A stretch of DNA of 64,000 nt from Vibrio sp. CAU 1672 (GCF_029223195.1 NZ_JARHUF010000005.1:124001-188000), one strand, 5' to 3'. Positions 46,082-55,699 are shown, counted from the first letter of the stretch. Notes: generated by a model from the letters alone, not told the origin. Program-made: numbers and translations.

Positions 46082-46636
46082 ATGACGGAAAATGTGACTG
46101 GTTGTAACTGTTGCAAGGAGCTGAGCGATCAGGAGATGCTTGACCAACTGGATGAGCTTATTGCAGATTACCTGGATAAACCTGGTGGATTGATCCCCGC
46201 CCTGCAGGTTGCGCAAAATCGGTTTGGTTATCTTTCTGAGCGTGTTCTGAAGCAGATCAGCTCCCGGTTCAACAAACCCTACAGCGAGGTTGCCGGCGTT
46301 GTCGGCTTCTATTCCTTCTTCTCTACCGTGCCGCGAGGGCAGTATGTGGTCCGGGTATGTCTGGGGACCGCCTGTTATGTGCGGGGTGGAAAAGAGGTCC
46401 TGTCAGCACTGAAAAAGGAACTGGGTATCGATGTGGGAGAAACCACCGAAGACCGGCAGTTTTCTCTGGATGTTGGCCGCTGTTTCGGTGCCTGTGGTCT
46501 CGCCCCGGTAATTATGATTAATGATGATGTTCATCAACGAATTAAACCAGCCAGATTGGGTGAGCTGTTAAAAGCCTATACTGATGGTTCGGTTGAAAAG
46601 CCCTGTACAACGGACGAAATGGAGGATGCCAAATGA
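46082..46636 (+). CDS. hydC: [FeFe]-hydrogenase subunit, NuoE-like 2Fe-2S protein (HydC type)
   Basis: A 184-residue thioredoxin-fold protein of the NuoE family. The [2Fe-2S] ligands appear as CLGTAC (C93, C98) and CFGAC (near residues 134-139). The N-terminal helical part (QEMLDQLDELIADYLDKPGGLIPALQVAQNRFGYL) is standard for NuoE/HydC. A short cysteine-rich start (GCNCCKE) is extra. ATG preceded by GGAG. The stop overlaps the start of the next gene as ATGA. It would pass electrons between the flavin subunit and the hydrogenase, as in multimeric NAD(P)-linked [FeFe] hydrogenases. Confidence 0.9.
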   Translation: MTENVTGCNCCKELSDQEMLDQLDELIADYLDKPGGLIPALQVAQNRFGYLSERVLKQISSRFNKPYSEVAGVVGFYSFFSTVPRGQYVVRVCLGTACYVRGGKEVLSALKKELGIDVGETTEDRQFSLDVGRCFGACGLAPVIMINDDVHQRIKPARLGELLKAYTDGSVEKPCTTDEMEDAK

Positions 46637-49600
46637 ACCTGCCAGTAAAGCGCATCTCATCATTTGAAGCACTTCGCCGACTTCCGCAACAGCTCGGCCG
46701 GGCCGAGGGTATCAGCCAGATATTGGTTTGTGCCGGTGGCGGCTGTCTGGCTTCCGGGTCAGACAAGGTAGTTGCCGCCCTCCGGGAGCAGATAGCCACA
46801 CAGCAACTTAATGACCGGGCGAACGTGATTGCAGTGGGTTGTATGGGGCTGTGTGTGGAAGGCCCGGTCATGCTGATGCTCGATGATATGACTTTTTACC
46901 AGCAGGTTAAGCCGGAAGATGCTGCAGAAATCGTCAACCAGCACCTGCTGGGCGGCCAGGTGATTGAACGTCTGGTTGCCCGTGACAGCCGTGGCAGCAA
47001 GGCTAATCCTTCTATTTCCGATATCGATTTCTTCAGCAGGCAGACCAAGATTGTGTTGCGACATTGTGGCCACATCAACCCGGAAAGCATTACCGAAGCA
47101 CTAAATGTGGGTGTCTATCAGGCGCTTGGCAAGGTGCTCGATAGCATGACTGCCGATGATGTTATTGAGCAGATGAAGATCTCCGGTCTGCGCGGCCGAG
47201 GTGGTGCCGGATTTCCGACCTGGATGAAATGGGATGCCACCCGCAACAGTCCGGCGGATCAGCGTTACATGCTGTGTAACGCCGACGAAGGGGATCCGGG
47301 GGCCTATATGGATCGCAGCGTACTGGAAGGCGACCCGCATAGTCTGATTGAGGGAGTGATCATCGGAGCCTATGCCATTGGCGCCTCACAGGGCTATGTT
47401 TATGTGCGGGCGGAATATCCTCTGGCTGTATACCGGTTACAAAAAGCGCTCGATGAAGCCAGACAATATGGCCTGCTGGGTGACAATATTCTCGGTTCCG
47501 GTTTTTCCTTCAACCTTGAGATCCGGATGGGTTCCGGTGCGTTTGTTTGTGGCGAAGAAACTGCGCTGATGGCTTCCATTGAGGGGCACCGGGGCGAGCC
47601 GCGTCCGCGTCCGCCATTCCCGGCGCAGAAAGGGCTGTGGGATAAACCCTCCTGCCTGAACAACGTCGAAACCTTTGCCAGTGTACCCGAAATCATCAAC
47701 CGCGGAGCAGACTGGTACGCCGCCTTCGGTACCGACAAGAGCAAGGGAACTAAAGTGTTTGCCCTCGCCGGGGCGGTACGCAATACCGGGCTGGTTGAGG
47801 TGCCGATCGGCACCAGCCTGGGCGAGCTGATCTATGACATCGGCGGTGGGATAGTCAACAACAAGTCGTTCAAGGCTGCACAACTGGGGGGGCCCTCTGG
47901 CGGATGTGTGCCAAAACAGCACCTCAATGTCCCGCTAGACTATGAGTCACTTAGTGAACTGGGTGCCATCATGGGTTCAGGCGGGCTGATTGTGATGGAT
48001 GATGATGCCTGTATGGTTGATGTCGCCCGCTTCTTTCTGGAGTTTATTCAGGAGGAGTCCTGTGGTAAGTGTGTCCCCTGCCGGGTCGGCACCAAGCGGA
48101 TGCTGGAGATCCTGACCCGGATCTGCGAAGGCCGAGGCCGGATGGAGGACATCGACCAGTTGCTGGAGCTGGGTGAGCTGATCCGGGAAACCTCGCTGTG
48201 CGGACTCGGGCAGACTGCGCCCAACCCTGTGTTATCGACCATCCGCCATTTCCGCGAAGAATATGTTGAGCATATCAGGGACCGCCACTGCCGCGCCGGC
48301 GTCTGCCCGTCACTGGTGCGTGCTCCCTGTCAGACCGCCTGCCCTGCCGGAGTCGATGTCCCGGGCTTTGTCTCGCTGGTGGCTGAGCAGCGCTACGATG
48401 AAGCACTGCAGTTGCATCGCAGCCGCAACCCGTTTGCCAGTGTGTGCGCCCGGGTCTGCTTCCATACCTGTGAAGAGAAGTGCCGCCGAGCCTCGTTGGA
48501 TCAGCCAGTATCTATCCGCGGCATAAAACGATTCATGGTCGATCAGGAGCAGGAACCACAACTACCCGAGATCCGGCATAACGACGAAAATGCACGCCGC
48601 AATATCGCCATCGTTGGGGGTGGCCCTGCTGGCATCTCCTGCGCCTTCTTCCTTGCCCGACTGGGTTATAAACCGGTTATCTATGAGAAAGAGCCGCGTC
48701 CCGGCGGGATGCTGGAGCAGGCCATTCCCGCCTACCGGCTGCCCAGAGAAACCCTCGCCCGTGAGATCCGCATGATTGAAAACATGGGCGTCACCATAAA
48801 AACCGGCTTGGCTCTGGGGCGGGACTTCACCATCAAGCAACTGAAAGATGAGGGCGCAGAAGCGGTATTTATCGGCATTGGAGCGCCACAGGGTGTAACT
48901 GTAGAGCTTGCTGGCAGCGAGGCTGAGTTTGTCGTTGATGGGATAGCATTCCTGCGTGAATACAACATTCGCGGTTCAGTCCCGGTTGGCCGGAACGTTG
49001 CGGTTATCGGTGGGGGCAATGCCGCCATTGATGCTGCTCGCACCGCGATTCGGCTGGGTGCGGAGACGGTCACCGTGCTCTATCGTCGTACCCGCGAGGA
49101 GATGCCAGCCTACACCGAGGAGATCGATGAAGCGATCCAGGAAGGGGTCAGGATTAAAACCCTGACGGCGCCACAAGAGATTAAGAGCGATTCGGCAGGC
49201 CGGGTGGCCGCGGTGAAATGCCGACATATGCATCTGGGTGAGTTTGACAGATCCGGTCGCAGGCACCCTGAAGCGGATGAAAATGAATGTTTCAGCGTCG
49301 ATGCCGACCAGGTGATCCTGGCGGTGGGACAGACTCTGGATACCAGTGTGTTTGGTACAGAGCCGTTACTCAGCAGCAATGGCTGGGTGAAAGCCGATCC
49401 TGTCACCGGCCAGACCGCAATGGAGGGCGTGTTTGCCGGTGGCGATTCTGTGACCGGACCGATGTCGGTGGTCAGGGCGATTGCCGATGGTGAGCGGGCT
49501 GCCGTGGGCATCGACTGCTTCCTGAGCGGTAAGAAGCATGCCTTCTGGCGGGCAGAGCATGAAAATACCACCGACTATGATCCCGATGCCGATCCCGTTC

Positions 49601-49770
49601 CCTATCCAAGGGAGGCAATACAGATGATCCCGGTAGAAAAACGCAAAAATAACTTTGATGAGGTGGAGCTGGCGTGGAACGAGGCCGAAGCGATCCGCCA
49701 GGCGAAACGTTGCCTGCGCTGTGATTATGGCAAATGCCCGATTCACGGGGAGGAGGATTCTGATGCATAA
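46633..49770 (+). CDS. hydB: [FeFe]-hydrogenase flavin subunit: NuoF-like fused to GltD-like NADPH/FAD domain
   Basis: A 1045-residue fusion. Residues 1-110 are a thioredoxin-like 2Fe-2S domain (CAGGGC and CMGLC); 150-555 are NuoF-like with GRGGAGFP near 187 for FMN/NAD(H), CNADEGDPGAYMDR, an SLBB segment and the [4Fe-4S] motif CGKCVPC near 477. Instead of the usual C-terminal ferredoxin domain, residues from about 560 form a GltD/NfnB-like part: CQTACPAGVDVP and CARVCFHTCEEKC iron-sulfur ligands, FAD motif VGGGPAG near 660, NAD(P)H motif VIGGGNAA near 790 and GVFAGGDSV near 933. The protein could link two pyridine nucleotides to hydrogenase, possibly by electron bifurcation; this is inference. 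GGAGG precedes the start; it overlaps both neighbours. Confidence 0.92.
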   Translation: MNLPVKRISSFEALRRLPQQLGRAEGISQILVCAGGGCLASGSDKVVAALREQIATQQLNDRANVIAVGCMGLCVEGPVMLMLDDMTFYQQVKPEDAAEIVNQHLLGGQVIERLVARDSRGSKANPSISDIDFFSRQTKIVLRHCGHINPESITEALNVGVYQALGKVLDSMTADDVIEQMKISGLRGRGGAGFPTWMKWDATRNSPADQRYMLCNADEGDPGAYMDRSVLEGDPHSLIEGVIIGAYAIGASQGYVYVRAEYPLAVYRLQKALDEARQYGLLGDNILGSGFSFNLEIRMGSGAFVCGEETALMASIEGHRGEPRPRPPFPAQKGLWDKPSCLNNVETFASVPEIINRGADWYAAFGTDKSKGTKVFALAGAVRNTGLVEVPIGTSLGELIYDIGGGIVNNKSFKAAQLGGPSGGCVPKQHLNVPLDYESLSELGAIMGSGGLIVMDDDACMVDVARFFLEFIQEESCGKCVPCRVGTKRMLEILTRICEGRGRMEDIDQLLELGELIRETSLCGLGQTAPNPVLSTIRHFREEYVEHIRDRHCRAGVCPSLVRAPCQTACPAGVDVPGFVSLVAEQRYDEALQLHRSRNPFASVCARVCFHTCEEKCRRASLDQPVSIRGIKRFMVDQEQEPQLPEIRHNDENARRNIAIVGGGPAGISCAFFLARLGYKPVIYEKEPRPGGMLEQAIPAYRLPRETLAREIRMIENMGVTIKTGLALGRDFTIKQLKDEGAEAVFIGIGAPQGVTVELAGSEAEFVVDGIAFLREYNIRGSVPVGRNVAVIGGGNAAIDAARTAIRLGAETVTVLYRRTREEMPAYTEEIDEAIQEGVRIKTLTAPQEIKSDSAGRVAAVKCRHMHLGEFDRSGRRHPEADENECFSVDADQVILAVGQTLDTSVFGTEPLLSSNGWVKADPVTGQTAMEGVFAGGDSVTGPMSVVRAIADGERAAVGIDCFLSGKKHAFWRAEHENTTDYDPDADPVPYPREAIQMIPVEKRKNNFDEVELAWNEAEAIRQAKRCLRCDYGKCPIHGEEDSDA

Positions 49771-51535
49771 GGTTACCATCAATGGCAAGGAGGTTGTCGC
49801 AGGGGAAGGCACGACCATTCTGGAGGCGGCGAAGCAGGCCGCCATCCATATTCCTACGCTCTGCTTTCTGGAGAAGCTTGCTCCCACCGGGGCCTGTCGG
49901 GTCTGCCTGGTTGAAATAGAGGGGGCGCGAACCCTGATGGCTGCCTGCTCTACACCGGTTGCAGACGGAATGCAGGTGATGACCCATAGCCCTAAAGTGC
50001 GTGACGCCCGCAGGAAAGTGGTTGAACTGATCCTTTCCGAGCATCAGGGCAACTGCCAGATCTGTGACCGTAATGAAGATTGTGAGCTGCAGCAACTGGC
50101 CGCAGAGCTGGGACTGAAAGCGATTCGCTATCAGGGCGAAAAGGCCACCTCACACATCGACGACAGTACGCCAGCACTGCTGCGCGATACGGGCAAATGC
50201 ATTAAATGCCGCCGCTGTGTCACCGTCTGCTCCCAGGTGCAGGGCGTGGGGGCACTCTATCCGCAGGGGCGCGGCTTCGATACCGTTATCGGACCAGCAT
50301 TTACCCAGGAGCTGAATGATGTGGCATGCGTCCAGTGTGGTCAGTGTGCCGCGGTTTGCCCGGTTGGTGCCATCTCAGAGCGCAACCATGTAGAGGATGT
50401 CTGGAAAGTACTTGAAGATCCGCAGCAAACCGTGGTGGTGCAGACCGCTCCGGCCATTCGCGCGGCACTTGGTGAGTGCTTCGGCTGTAAGCCCGGTACC
50501 CTGGTGACAGGCAAGATGACCAGCGCACTGCGCCAGTTGGGGTTTGACCGGGTGTTCGACACCAACTTTACTGCAGACCTCACCATTATTGAGGAGGGAA
50601 CAGAACTGCTGATGCGGCTGAAGAAAGCGCTGCTGGATAAGGAAAAGGTTCCACTGCCAATGTTCACCAGCTGTTGCCCTGCGTGGATCAATTTTGCCGA
50701 ATATTACTATTCTGACATGCTGCCCAACCTCTCCAGCTGTAAGTCGCCACAGCAGATGTTTGGTGCGGTTGCCAAAACCTACTATGCCCGCAAGCTGGGG
50801 ATCCGGCCGGAACAGATGACTGTTGTCTCCATCATGCCCTGTACAGCGAAAAAATTTGAGTGTCAGCGGCAGGAAATGACAGATAGCAGCGTGCAGGATG
50901 TGGACTATGTTCTGACAACCCGCGAATTAGCGCAGATGATCAAAGAAGCAGGTATCGACTTCATGGCACTACAGGAGAGCGAGATGGATGCACCGCTGGG
51001 GCTGAGCTCCGGAGCTGCAGATATCTTTGCCAATACCGGTGGGGTCATGGAGGCAGCATTGCGTACCGCCTACGAGATAGTTACCGGACGGGAGCTACCG
51101 ATGGAGAACCTGCACGTTACTCCGGTGACCGGACTGGAAGGAATAAAGGAGGCATCGATTGTGATTGAACAGCCGGTGGCAGACTGGTCATTCCTGGACG
51201 GCGTGGAAGTCCGCGTGGCGGTATCGCACGGGCTGGCCAATGCCCGCAACCTGATTGAACGTATTACATCAGGCGAGAAGAGTTACCATTTTATCGAGGT
51301 AATGGCTTGTCCGGGTGGCTGCATCGGCGGTGGCGGGCAACCGCGCCTGACCAATGATGCGGTACGCATGAAACGGATTAACGCAATTTATGCTGAAGAC
51401 GAAGGCAAGCTGTTGCGTAAGTCCCATGAGAATAAAGCGGTTCAGCAGTTGTACGCCGAGTTCCTCGGAAAGCCGCTTGGCGAGAAATCTCACCATCTGT
51501 TGCATACAAAATACAAGGGTAAACCTCCAGTCTGA
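49763..51535 (+). CDS. hydA: [FeFe]-hydrogenase catalytic subunit (H-cluster)
   Basis: A 590-residue iron hydrogenase. From the N-terminus: a 2Fe-2S ferredoxin domain (CRVCLVE near 45-51), the His/Cys-ligated [4Fe-4S] (HQGNCQICDRNEDC near 94-107), two [4Fe-4S] (CIKCRRCVTVC and CVQCGQCAAVCPVGA), then the three H-cluster signatures: TSCCPAW near 302, MPCTAKKFE near 358 and ACPGGCIGGGGQP near 515. All ligands are present, so the enzyme should be active if matured. The ATG at 49763 follows GGGGAGGAGG and overlaps hydB by eight bases; an ORF opening further upstream is ignored. Maturases HydE, HydF and HydG, needed for the H-cluster, are not in the window. Confidence 0.95.
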   Translation: MHKVTINGKEVVAGEGTTILEAAKQAAIHIPTLCFLEKLAPTGACRVCLVEIEGARTLMAACSTPVADGMQVMTHSPKVRDARRKVVELILSEHQGNCQICDRNEDCELQQLAAELGLKAIRYQGEKATSHIDDSTPALLRDTGKCIKCRRCVTVCSQVQGVGALYPQGRGFDTVIGPAFTQELNDVACVQCGQCAAVCPVGAISERNHVEDVWKVLEDPQQTVVVQTAPAIRAALGECFGCKPGTLVTGKMTSALRQLGFDRVFDTNFTADLTIIEEGTELLMRLKKALLDKEKVPLPMFTSCCPAWINFAEYYYSDMLPNLSSCKSPQQMFGAVAKTYYARKLGIRPEQMTVVSIMPCTAKKFECQRQEMTDSSVQDVDYVLTTRELAQMIKEAGIDFMALQESEMDAPLGLSSGAADIFANTGGVMEAALRTAYEIVTGRELPMENLHVTPVTGLEGIKEASIVIEQPVADWSFLDGVEVRVAVSHGLANARNLIERITSGEKSYHFIEVMACPGGCIGGGGQPRLTNDAVRMKRINAIYAEDEGKLLRKSHENKAVQQLYAEFLGKPLGEKSHHLLHTKYKGKPPV

Positions 51536-51775
51536 GTTAAGCGGGAACATCGAAGCCAAACTGAAGACCGCTGGCCGTAATGGCCAGCCGCGGGCTGCTG
51601 AACAACACCCTGTCAGACACGTGGCTAAATTAGCCATTGTCACATAACTTCAGGTATGGGAAAGTCGCTTCACCCAGTGTCTGGTTTTGATGGTGCAGAT
51701 CAGAGCGTCATCGCCTTTCTTTTTCTATCGTTTTCGATGATACTCTTGCAGATTATTGTCTAGTAGGAAAACTTC

Positions 51776-52390
51776 ATGCCTCAAGCAAACTCCGTGGTCG
51801 TGCTCGACTTTGAAACCACCGGCCTCTCTCCTAATCAGGGCGACCGCGCAATTGAAATCGGTGCGGTTAAGTTAGTCGATGGTGAAGTTGTCGATAGTTT
51901 TCAGCAACTAATGAATCCTGGCTTCAGAGTGAGCTCATTCATTGAAAATTACACCGGCATCACCAATAACATGTTACGTACAGCACCAGGCTGCGATGAG
52001 GTAATGGCATCCTTTAGTGAGTTCATTGCCGATGAGAACCTTATCGCTCACAACGCTTCGTTCGATAAACGATTTCTGGATGCAGAGCTTGAGAGAATCA
52101 ACTGTGGTTATTCAGGAGAGTTCGCTTGCTCGTTATTGGTGGCGAGACGACTGATTCAAGATGCGCCGTCACATAAACTTGGTGAGCTTGTCCGCCACAG
52201 AAACATCGACAACGACGGTGTTTTTCACCGAGCATTAGCCGATGCACAAATGACAGCCAAACTTTGGCTTCAAATGGTAGACGACTTAGAGCAATCAGGA
52301 ATTGCCAAGCCAAGCTTTAAGTTTATGCAAACCGTTAGTAAAACAGCCAAAGGGAAAGTGGACCTGCTACTCGCTAAAAATCGCGCTTAA
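51776..52390 (+). CDS. DnaQ-like 3'-5' exonuclease (DEDDh)
   Basis: A 204-residue exonuclease with Exo [10 protein letters not shown] near residues 8-16, Exo [14 protein letters not shown] near 91-102 and Exo [11 protein letters not shown] (HxAxxD) near 151-158, so the DEDDh set is complete. It resembles the epsilon proofreading domain but lacks the C-terminal polymerase-binding tail, so it is a stand-alone exonuclease. It sits just right of the hydrogenase operon, 240 bases away, possibly the right border of the acquired block or part of the host backbone. Substrate not known. Confidence 0.85.
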   Translation: MPQANSVVVLDFETTGLSPNQGDRAIEIGAVKLVDGEVVDSFQQLMNPGFRVSSFIENYTGITNNMLRTAPGCDEVMASFSEFIADENLIAHNASFDKRFLDAELERINCGYSGEFACSLLVARRLIQDAPSHKLGELVRHRNIDNDGVFHRALADAQMTAKLWLQMVDDLEQSGIAKPSFKFMQTVSKTAKGKVDLLLAKNRA

Positions 52391-52770
52391 CTCACTCTTA
52401 CTCAAACGCTTCTTCATCAAACATTAAAAAACTTTTGAGTTCAGGCTCTGCGACGTTTAAGTGAGTATCCAAATATCAGCGACATAGTTCGTTACCACAA
52501 TGTATGTCGCTATATTTCTGTTTCACAGCAAAGACTAACCAGTTCAAAAGCATTTGGGGACATTACCTTCTTAGAGTTTCAACTTAATTTAGAAAAAAGC
52601 GAATTAATTTAGGTATGGAATATTATTATGCGTGGCCAAATTTGCTATTCCACTACACTGCGCTTGACCTCTAGCGTGAGCTTTTCGGTAAGTCCCCGTT
52701 GATAGCTGCTAGCAACATTGATCAAACAAAGCTCTTGAACCAACTTGCTACACCATATCCGCTTATGGCG
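52391..52770. other. Gene-free convergent region
   Basis: AT-rich, no convincing reading frame and no strong terminator hairpin. It separates the exonuclease gene from the oppositely oriented YaaW-type pair. Confidence 0.5.
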
Positions 52771-53652
52771 TTAAACATTATTGGTTATTAATCCAGGAGA
52801 CTTCATTTCCTGTAAAAGCATCTGATTATCCTGAGAGTTGAACAACGCTTTAAGATCATCTTTTTTCTCGTGGAACGAAATAGCTACAGGATTTGAATCA
52901 CCGCGAATCGTATCCTTAACTTTGGAATTGCACCAATCCCTAAAGTACTCGATGCTTCGACTATAGCGCTTTGTGTTTTCTCTCATAAGGTGATCAGATA
53001 ACTTGAACTTACCATATCTATCGCAGAACTGGCTTTCGATATAGATAGCCTTTGGCAAAAGATCTAATACTAAAATAATGAAATCCAACATTTGCTCAAG
53101 ATGCCGCTCAGTTAACTGGTCTGCGAAAGATATCAAGTTATCAACCAAAGAGAGTACTTCATTTCTTTTTACTGCAAGCTGTGAAATAAGATTCGTTGCA
53201 ATATCTCTGGTTTCTGAGACAAGAGATTTGTCCAGAAGGATAACTCGTGCTGACTCCACTGAACCAAAGTACTCAGAGAGCTTTTCCATATAAAATATTG
53301 CATTCTGAGAAGATATGTCAGATGAAATGACGTCGATTGTCTTTTGAAGCTTATCGATCTTTCTTGATAGATAGATAGTTTGAACAACAATAGCACCGAC
53401 GATAACAGTAGTAGATAATCCAATAGCAGCTAACTGACTAGTATGCGCTGACTGAATAAGCTTACTAAGCTCATTCAGCTTTTCAGGATCAAAGCTCATT
53501 TGCTTAAGCGGCATGTGCTGAGCAATTCCCGATTTTTCGGCTAGTTCTGTCCAGTATGCAACACCATCACGAATAGTAATTGAGCCATCCTGATATCCTT
53601 TCAAAACCTCTGGATAAACCTTATCCCAATCAAAAGTAAAAACAGTATCCAT
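52771..53652 (-). CDS. Membrane-anchored protein of unknown function, partner of YaaW-like gene
   Basis: A 293-residue protein with one clear transmembrane helix (about residues 73-95, AAIGLSTTVIVGAIVVQTIYL region), followed by a short coiled coil (SRKIDKLQKTIDVISSDIS) and a long, mainly helical charged domain with a second hydrophobic stretch near 184-204 (DFIILVLDLLPKAIYI). No signal peptide or known catalytic motif was found and I do not recognise the family. Its ATG shares the A of the TAA of the upstream gene, so the two are translationally coupled and probably act together. Confidence 0.7.
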   Translation of the reverse strand: MDTVFTFDWDKVYPEVLKGYQDGSITIRDGVAYWTELAEKSGIAQHMPLKQMSFDPEKLNELSKLIQSAHTSQLAAIGLSTTVIVGAIVVQTIYLSRKIDKLQKTIDVISSDISSQNAIFYMEKLSEYFGSVESARVILLDKSLVSETRDIATNLISQLAVKRNEVLSLVDNLISFADQLTERHLEQMLDFIILVLDLLPKAIYIESQFCDRYGKFKLSDHLMRENTKRYSRSIEYFRDWCNSKVKDTIRGDSNPVAISFHEKKDDLKALFNSQDNQMLLQEMKSPGLITNNV

Positions 53653-54392
53653 TAGAAAACAGGTTCCTCCTCTTTTAGCATTTGTTGCCTCATAGCGGCT
53701 ACTTGCACAACGGCTGGCAATGTTACTCTAAATGCAGGGCCACTTATTGCGGGTACAGTCAGAAGGACAGTGAAAGCAATACCCACAGGGCCAGCAAACA
53801 CACCAATAGTTCTAGCTAAACCAGCATTGGTTACGATCGACAGCCCCCTACCAAGTAATGCTTTTGCCACTGCATTAGCAACGATCATTGCGACCTGGTA
53901 AGACATAAATCCTCCCATTCGAATCGCGGTAATAATCGCAGTAAGCGCAGCACTACTGGTCAAGGAAGGATCGATTTTAAGCTCCCTTCTAACCTTCTCT
54001 CTTTGAGATTCAGACATGTTTTCCCATGAATCTTTAAATAACTTTGCTAACAGCGCTTGCTCGATATTTACCACATCAGCATTGTAGTTGGTTTTGATAC
54101 TTAGCTTTTTACAGACATCGACTAGTATTTCTCTGTATTCAACACCAGATCGCCTGAAAAAATTTACTATGGTATCTCCACCATAGTGCTGTAGTTCACC
54201 TGCAATTAGTTCCCAGATTTTTTGATAGTCCCCATTTGCAGATTTAAACTTGCTGTTACCTGTAAGTGACTGTGTATACCGCGCTTTTCCATCCTTATCG
54301 GTTGTCAGGTAATTTACCAGAACCCCTAACATATTGTTGTCAGCGTAACGAAGAAACTCTAAGTTTTTATCTTGTTTATAAGTATTGCTCAT
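53652..54392 (-). CDS. YaaW/DUF3944-family protein
   Basis: A 246-residue protein. The N-terminal NLEFLRYADNNMLGVLVNYLTTDKDGKARYTQSL is the DUF3944 motif, and WELIAGELQHYGGDTIVN, YREILVDVCKKLSIK and the C-terminal GPAFRVTLPAVVQVAAMR align well with E. coli YaaW, a protein of unknown function. Two hydrophobic stretches near residues 150-185 and 195-225 suggest membrane association. The start at 54392 leaves the family N-terminus; 28 upstream ORF residues are unrelated. First gene of a two-gene unit with the membrane-anchored protein; the downstream partner is not one I associate with yaaW in E. coli. Confidence 0.82.
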   Translation of the reverse strand: MSNTYKQDKNLEFLRYADNNMLGVLVNYLTTDKDGKARYTQSLTGNSKFKSANGDYQKIWELIAGELQHYGGDTIVNFFRRSGVEYREILVDVCKKLSIKTNYNADVVNIEQALLAKLFKDSWENMSESQREKVRRELKIDPSLTSSAALTAIITAIRMGGFMSYQVAMIVANAVAKALLGRGLSIVTNAGLARTIGVFAGPVGIAFTVLLTVPAISGPAFRVTLPAVVQVAAMRQQMLKEEEPVF

Positions 54393-55036
54393 ACCGAACG
54401 TTGCTCTATTATTCTTCTTTTGTTTACCATTGGATTTGATATAAAAAGCAAGTTGATTAGTAATTAATCGACACAATCCATTAGCGTGACGGATGCTGGT
54501 CTCTTACCATGAATCGCCTTAACGCCCGCATGTAAAACACCGAATTTTACGCAGTCAAGATTGCTTCTTCTCTAGAATCTAATGCGTTATTCCTACCCAA
54601 CAAAACATTAATGACAGCCAAGAACCGTGTATAAACGTGTTGCTTAGTGACAGTCGCGTTCTCCTAACTATGGGAAGTACCCTGTACCCGCACTAGGCCT
54701 CTGACATGAAATCCAAACGAACAAGCATAAACGATATGAATACATATGCAAAATCTTGATATCCAAACTAGCTTAAATCTTTGTTCTAGTGCAAGCCCAA
54801 GGCTCAAGCATTGATATCAGTAACCACAATAGTCATGTGAACGCTCACATTATTCTAAGGTAGGGGAAACACACATCAACGGGATGTGAATAAGCTTTGG
54901 GTTTAACTAATAAAGGCACAAAAAAGAGTCAGAACAGATTGGACTGACACCTTTATAGTCATCAATGTATTTTTAGCGCAGGCAAACCTTTAAAAGACCA
55001 TCATATCGATTACAGGTCGACCATTGCTGCGAAAAA
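54393..55036. other. Long non-coding region upstream of the YaaW-type operon
   Basis: AT-rich, about 640 bases without a credible frame. It must hold the YaaW promoter. A five-base GTCAG/CTGAC hairpin occurs at 54928-54948. Nothing else recognised; possibly eroded accessory DNA. Confidence 0.5.
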
Positions 55037-55252
55037 TCACATTCGCTTTAAAGGTTTAACCACACTGTCCAGCCCTTCAATCTTTAATGCCAGGCAGAGC
55101 TTTAACAAATCGCCCAGTTCGCCGGAAGGCCAGCCCTTTTTATCGAACCAAAGTAAATATTCTTCCGGCAGATCGATCAAAACACGTCCCGCGTACTTGC
55201 CAAATGGCATTTGTATACGCGCTAATTTGAGTAAATTTTCTTTTTCTAACAT
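55037..55252 (-). CDS. DUF3820-family small protein
   Basis: A 71-residue protein with the family core MPFGKYAGRVLIDLPEEYLLWF followed by GWPSGELGDLL. DUF3820 members are sometimes labelled quorum-sensing-regulated virulence factors on weak grounds; their function is unsettled. It lies alone, divergent from the DUF1289 gene with 138 bases between. Length and motif match the family. Confidence 0.85.
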   Translation of the reverse strand: MLEKENLLKLARIQMPFGKYAGRVLIDLPEEYLLWFDKKGWPSGELGDLLKLCLALKIEGLDSVVKPLKRM

Positions 55253-55390
55253 GGTTTTTTGATTTGCAAAATTGCGCTGCGCCTAGCCTATCACCGCACC
55301 TTGGTTTAAGCCAGCATCAGGGGAAGCAAAACGCTCGCCCTTTATGCTATGGTAACCAGCAAAGAATCAACCACAACTAGTTAATGTCTC

Positions 55391-55699
55391 ATGAAATCAC
55401 CATGCCGCGCTGCGTGTAAAAACAATGCTGGGATCTGCTCTGGGTGCCACCGCACCATGGAAGAGATCGCCGAATGGAAGGATATAACCGATCATCAGCG
55501 TGATGAGATCGTCAAGCAAATCAGCGGGCATGTATCGACGCATCTGTGTGAAGAATGCGACAAGCCAATGCACTGCGATATCAGCGCGGGCAAATCTCGC
55601 TGCTGGTGTTTTGAGCTCGAACCACGTGACCTGTCCGGCTCAGGCAACGATAAGCGTTGTTTGTGTCGTAAATGTTTAGAACAAAAGCCCATAGCATAA
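55391..55699 (+). CDS. DUF1289 plus cysteine-rich CWC domain protein
   Basis: A 102-residue protein. Residues 1-45 are a DUF1289 motif (SPCRAACKNNAGICSGCHRTMEEIAEW); residues 50-102 form a cysteine-rich CWC-type domain with CEECDKPMHC, SRCWC and CLCRKC, enough ligands for one or two zinc ions or a cluster. The two domains are often separate genes. The function of both is unknown. Its terminator overlaps the end of the gene. Confidence 0.82.
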   Translation: MKSPCRAACKNNAGICSGCHRTMEEIAEWKDITDHQRDEIVKQISGHVSTHLCEECDKPMHCDISAGKSRCWCFELEPRDLSGSGNDKRCLCRKCLEQKPIA

